Source: Eubacteriales bacterium (GTDB lineage: Bacteria; Bacillota; Clostridia; Acetivibrionales; STF1-152). From it: a stretch of 7,100 nucleotides of DNA. Below are positions 5,487 to 7,100 of this stretch, piece by piece; position 1 is the first letter of the stretch; every line of letters starts with the position of its first letter. The notes under the pieces are model-generated. The model worked only from the letters and a program-made list of their open reading frames with translations, was not told where the DNA came from and searched no databases. Where the stretch lies: positions 1-7,100 of the forward strand of contig JAQVNH010000052.1 of NCBI GenBank assembly GCA_028703215.1, in the 5' to 3' direction. Both the position numbers and the translations under genes were made by a program.

Positions 5487-6920
5487 ATGGATAGCCAATG
5501 GGAAAAAGTGATGGGTTATTTTGAAGAAATATCCCGGATCCCAAGGGGTTCGGGAAATGAAAAGGGCATAAGCGATTTTTTAGTCGAATTTGCCGAAAGC
5601 AGAGGATTAGAGGTATCGCGGGATGAATACCTGAATGTGCTGATCAGAAAAAAAGGGAGTCTGGGCTATGAAGAATCTGAGCCGGTCATTTTGCAGGGCC
5701 ATTTGGATATGGTCTGCGTTTGCGCTCCGGATAAGGAAATAGATTTTACAAAGCAGTGCATCACAGCAAAAAGAAGCGGAAAATGGCTATATGCGGAAGG
5801 CACAAGCCTCGGAGCAGATAACGGGATAGCGGCGGCATATATCATGGCGCTGCTTGACTCGAATGATATCTTGCATCCCCCGATAGAAGCACTTTTCACA
5901 ACCGGAGAGGAAACCGGAATGATAGGCGCGGCAGCGCTTGATTTCAAAAACATAAAAGGCAAGACTCTGATAAACCTTGACTCTGAAAAAGAAGGGGAGT
6001 TGACGGCAGGCTGTGCGGGCGGAATAAATACCACAGTCGTGCTTCCCATTGTCAGATTGCATGTTGAAAAAAGAAAACAGGCGTATAAGGTCTTAATATC
6101 GGGTTTGTTGGGAGGCCATTCGGGAATCGAGATAAAAAGGCAGAGAGCCAATTCCATAAAACTTATGGGAAGACTTTTACATGAGCTTATCATGCAGAGC
6201 GAGTATTCCATCGGAAAAATAAACGGCGGCAGTAAATTGAATGCAATACCGACGGAAACCGAGGCGATCCTTTACCCCGAAGATCCAACCGAGTTGAAAA
6301 GCGGCATAGCCTATATGGAAAAGATATTTAAAAACGAATACAAAATATCCGATCCGGACCTGAAAATAACTGTTGAAAAAGCTCAGGACATTTTGGCCGT
6401 GCTGGATAAGACTTCCCAGCAGAGGATCACGGATATAATGCTGCTTATTCCGGACGGAGTGCAGACGATGAGCAGGGAAGTTGAGGGCTTGGTACAAAGC
6501 TCCAATAATCTGGGAGTTGTTCATACTATAGAAAAAGAAATTCACCTGGTCTCATGTCCGAGAAGCTCTGTAAATAGCTTAAAGAAGGATATAATAAGAA
6601 GGATCGAAACAGTTGCCGCTCTTTGCGGGGCAATAACGCTCAATGAGCATGACTATCCGGAATGGGAATTTGCGTCGGATTCAAAGATCAGACAGATATT
6701 TGCCGAAACGTACAAAGAACTCTTCGGCAAGAAGGCGATCGTCAAAGCAACGCACGCGGGTCTTGAATGCGGGATACTCGGCAAGAAGATCGAAGGGCTG
6801 GACATGATATCTGTCGGACCCGACATGAAGGGCGTTCATACTATAAACGAGAAGCTGGATCTGGATTCCGCCGAAAGGACCTGGAGGCTTCTGACTGAAG
6901 TGCTGAAAAAGCTGAAATAA
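5487..6920 (+). CDS. pepD: Aminoacyl-histidine (Xaa-His) dipeptidase, M20 family
   Basis: This 477-residue cytosolic metallopeptidase is close to the usual PepD length of about 485. It hydrolyses dipeptides, including carnosine and other Xaa-His peptides. The two-metal site is visible: His72 and Asp74 in QGHLDMVC, Asp111 in LGADNGI, the Glu141-Glu142 pair in TTGEETGMIGA, Asp165 in NLDSEKEGE, and His451 in GVHTINE. GLLGGHSGIEI (about residues 207-217) lies in the lid/dimerisation domain, as in other M20 enzymes. The THAGLECGI segment (422-430) is also characteristic of PepD. The start ATG is preceded by AGGGGTG (5475-5481), 5 nt upstream. The gene probably shares the mnmA promoter, being 24 nt behind thpR. 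No clear terminator follows, so icd may be reached by read-through. Confidence 0.94.
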   Translation: MDSQWEKVMGYFEEISRIPRGSGNEKGISDFLVEFAESRGLEVSRDEYLNVLIRKKGSLGYEESEPVILQGHLDMVCVCAPDKEIDFTKQCITAKRSGKWLYAEGTSLGADNGIAAAYIMALLDSNDILHPPIEALFTTGEETGMIGAAALDFKNIKGKTLINLDSEKEGELTAGCAGGINTTVVLPIVRLHVEKRKQAYKVLISGLLGGHSGIEIKRQRANSIKLMGRLLHELIMQSEYSIGKINGGSKLNAIPTETEAILYPEDPTELKSGIAYMEKIFKNEYKISDPDLKITVEKAQDILAVLDKTSQQRITDIMLLIPDGVQTMSREVEGLVQSSNNLGVVHTIEKEIHLVSCPRSSVNSLKKDIIRRIETVAALCGAITLNEHDYPEWEFASDSKIRQIFAETYKELFGKKAIVKATHAGLECGILGKKIEGLDMISVGPDMKGVHTINEKLDLDSAERTWRLLTEVLKKLK

Positions 6921-6974
6921 ATTTTGGGAGAAACTCAGGCAGTCCAAATCGGATCAAATTTGAAGGAGAAGTCC

Positions 6975-7100
6975 ATGACAGAAAAAATCAGAATGACAGT
7001 CCCGCTGGTTGAAATCGACGGAGACGAAATGACAAGGGTGATTTGGGATTTGATCAAACAGATCCTGCTCACACCTTATATAGATCTCAAGACAGATTAT
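6975..7100 (+). CDS. icd: NADP-dependent isocitrate dehydrogenase, eukaryotic-type, 5' part only
   Basis: Only the first 42 codons are inside the window; the gene continues past the right edge. They include PLVEIDGDEMTRVIW (residues 10-24), the N-terminal signature of the homodimeric type II NADP isocitrate dehydrogenases shared with eukaryotic cytosolic and mitochondrial enzymes. It is distinct from the E. coli-type Icd. The enzyme turns isocitrate into 2-oxoglutarate with NADPH production, feeding glutamate synthesis in anaerobes with an incomplete TCA cycle. ATG 6975 is preceded by AGGAG (6964-6968), 6 nt upstream. A 10-bp palindrome, TCAAATTTGA (6954-6963), sits just before this site; its meaning is unclear. 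No promoter is evident in the 54-nt gap after pepD. Confidence 0.9.
   Translation, partial: MTEKIRMTVPLVEIDGDEMTRVIWDLIKQILLTPYIDLKTDY

Overview
The window looks like a stretch of chromosome from an anaerobic, mildly AT-rich, low-to-mid-GC Firmicute, probably of the class Clostridia. This is an inference from four things: a four-subunit pyruvate:ferredoxin oxidoreductase, strong AGGAGG-type ribosome binding sites, sigma-A-type promoters with 17-nt spacers, and heavy use of AGA/AGG and ATA codons. I cannot name the genus. No rRNA, tRNA, CRISPR array, insertion sequence or phage gene is visible.

Layout. (1) 1-354, minus strand: the 5' part of a lipoprotein gene running off the left edge. It has a signal peptide with a lipobox, a Ser/Thr-rich linker, and the first conserved block of an SGNH/GDSL-type hydrolase. 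(2) 355-646: divergent regulatory region, with a very good promoter (TTGAAA-17-TATAAT) for the rightward operon and a 34-bp palindrome at the expected transcription start. (3) 647-3712: por operon in the order gamma (porG), delta/ferredoxin (porD), alpha (porA), beta (porB), encoding pyruvate:ferredoxin oxidoreductase. (4) A second promoter (TTGACA-17-TATTAT) at 3747-3775 starts mnmA (tRNA 2-thiouridylase), thpR (RNA 2',3'-cyclic phosphodiesterase, overlapping the end of mnmA) and pepD (M20-family Xaa-His dipeptidase). (5) From 6975 to the right edge: the start of a eukaryotic-type NADP isocitrate dehydrogenase gene.

The most notable point is in porA. The frame stops at TAA 2706-2708 directly after Gly-Leu-Gly-Gly-Arg, where PorA proteins normally continue with an Asp and about 40 more residues. 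After the TAA the same frame stays open for 39 codons, reads like the missing PorA tail, and ends in a TGA that overlaps the porB ATG as ATGA. So porA once ended, or in other strains still ends, at 2828. The TAA is a recent nonsense change, a sequence error, or, least likely, a read-through stop. Three other genes in the window stop normally at TAA, which argues against genome-wide recoding.

How the genes work together: the Por complex links pyruvate, CoA and low-potential ferredoxin to acetyl-CoA and CO2. Isocitrate dehydrogenase makes 2-oxoglutarate and NADPH from the citrate branch. PepD recovers amino acids from dipeptides. MnmA and ThpR act on RNA. Only the por genes form an obvious functional unit; the rest look like ordinary housekeeping neighbours.
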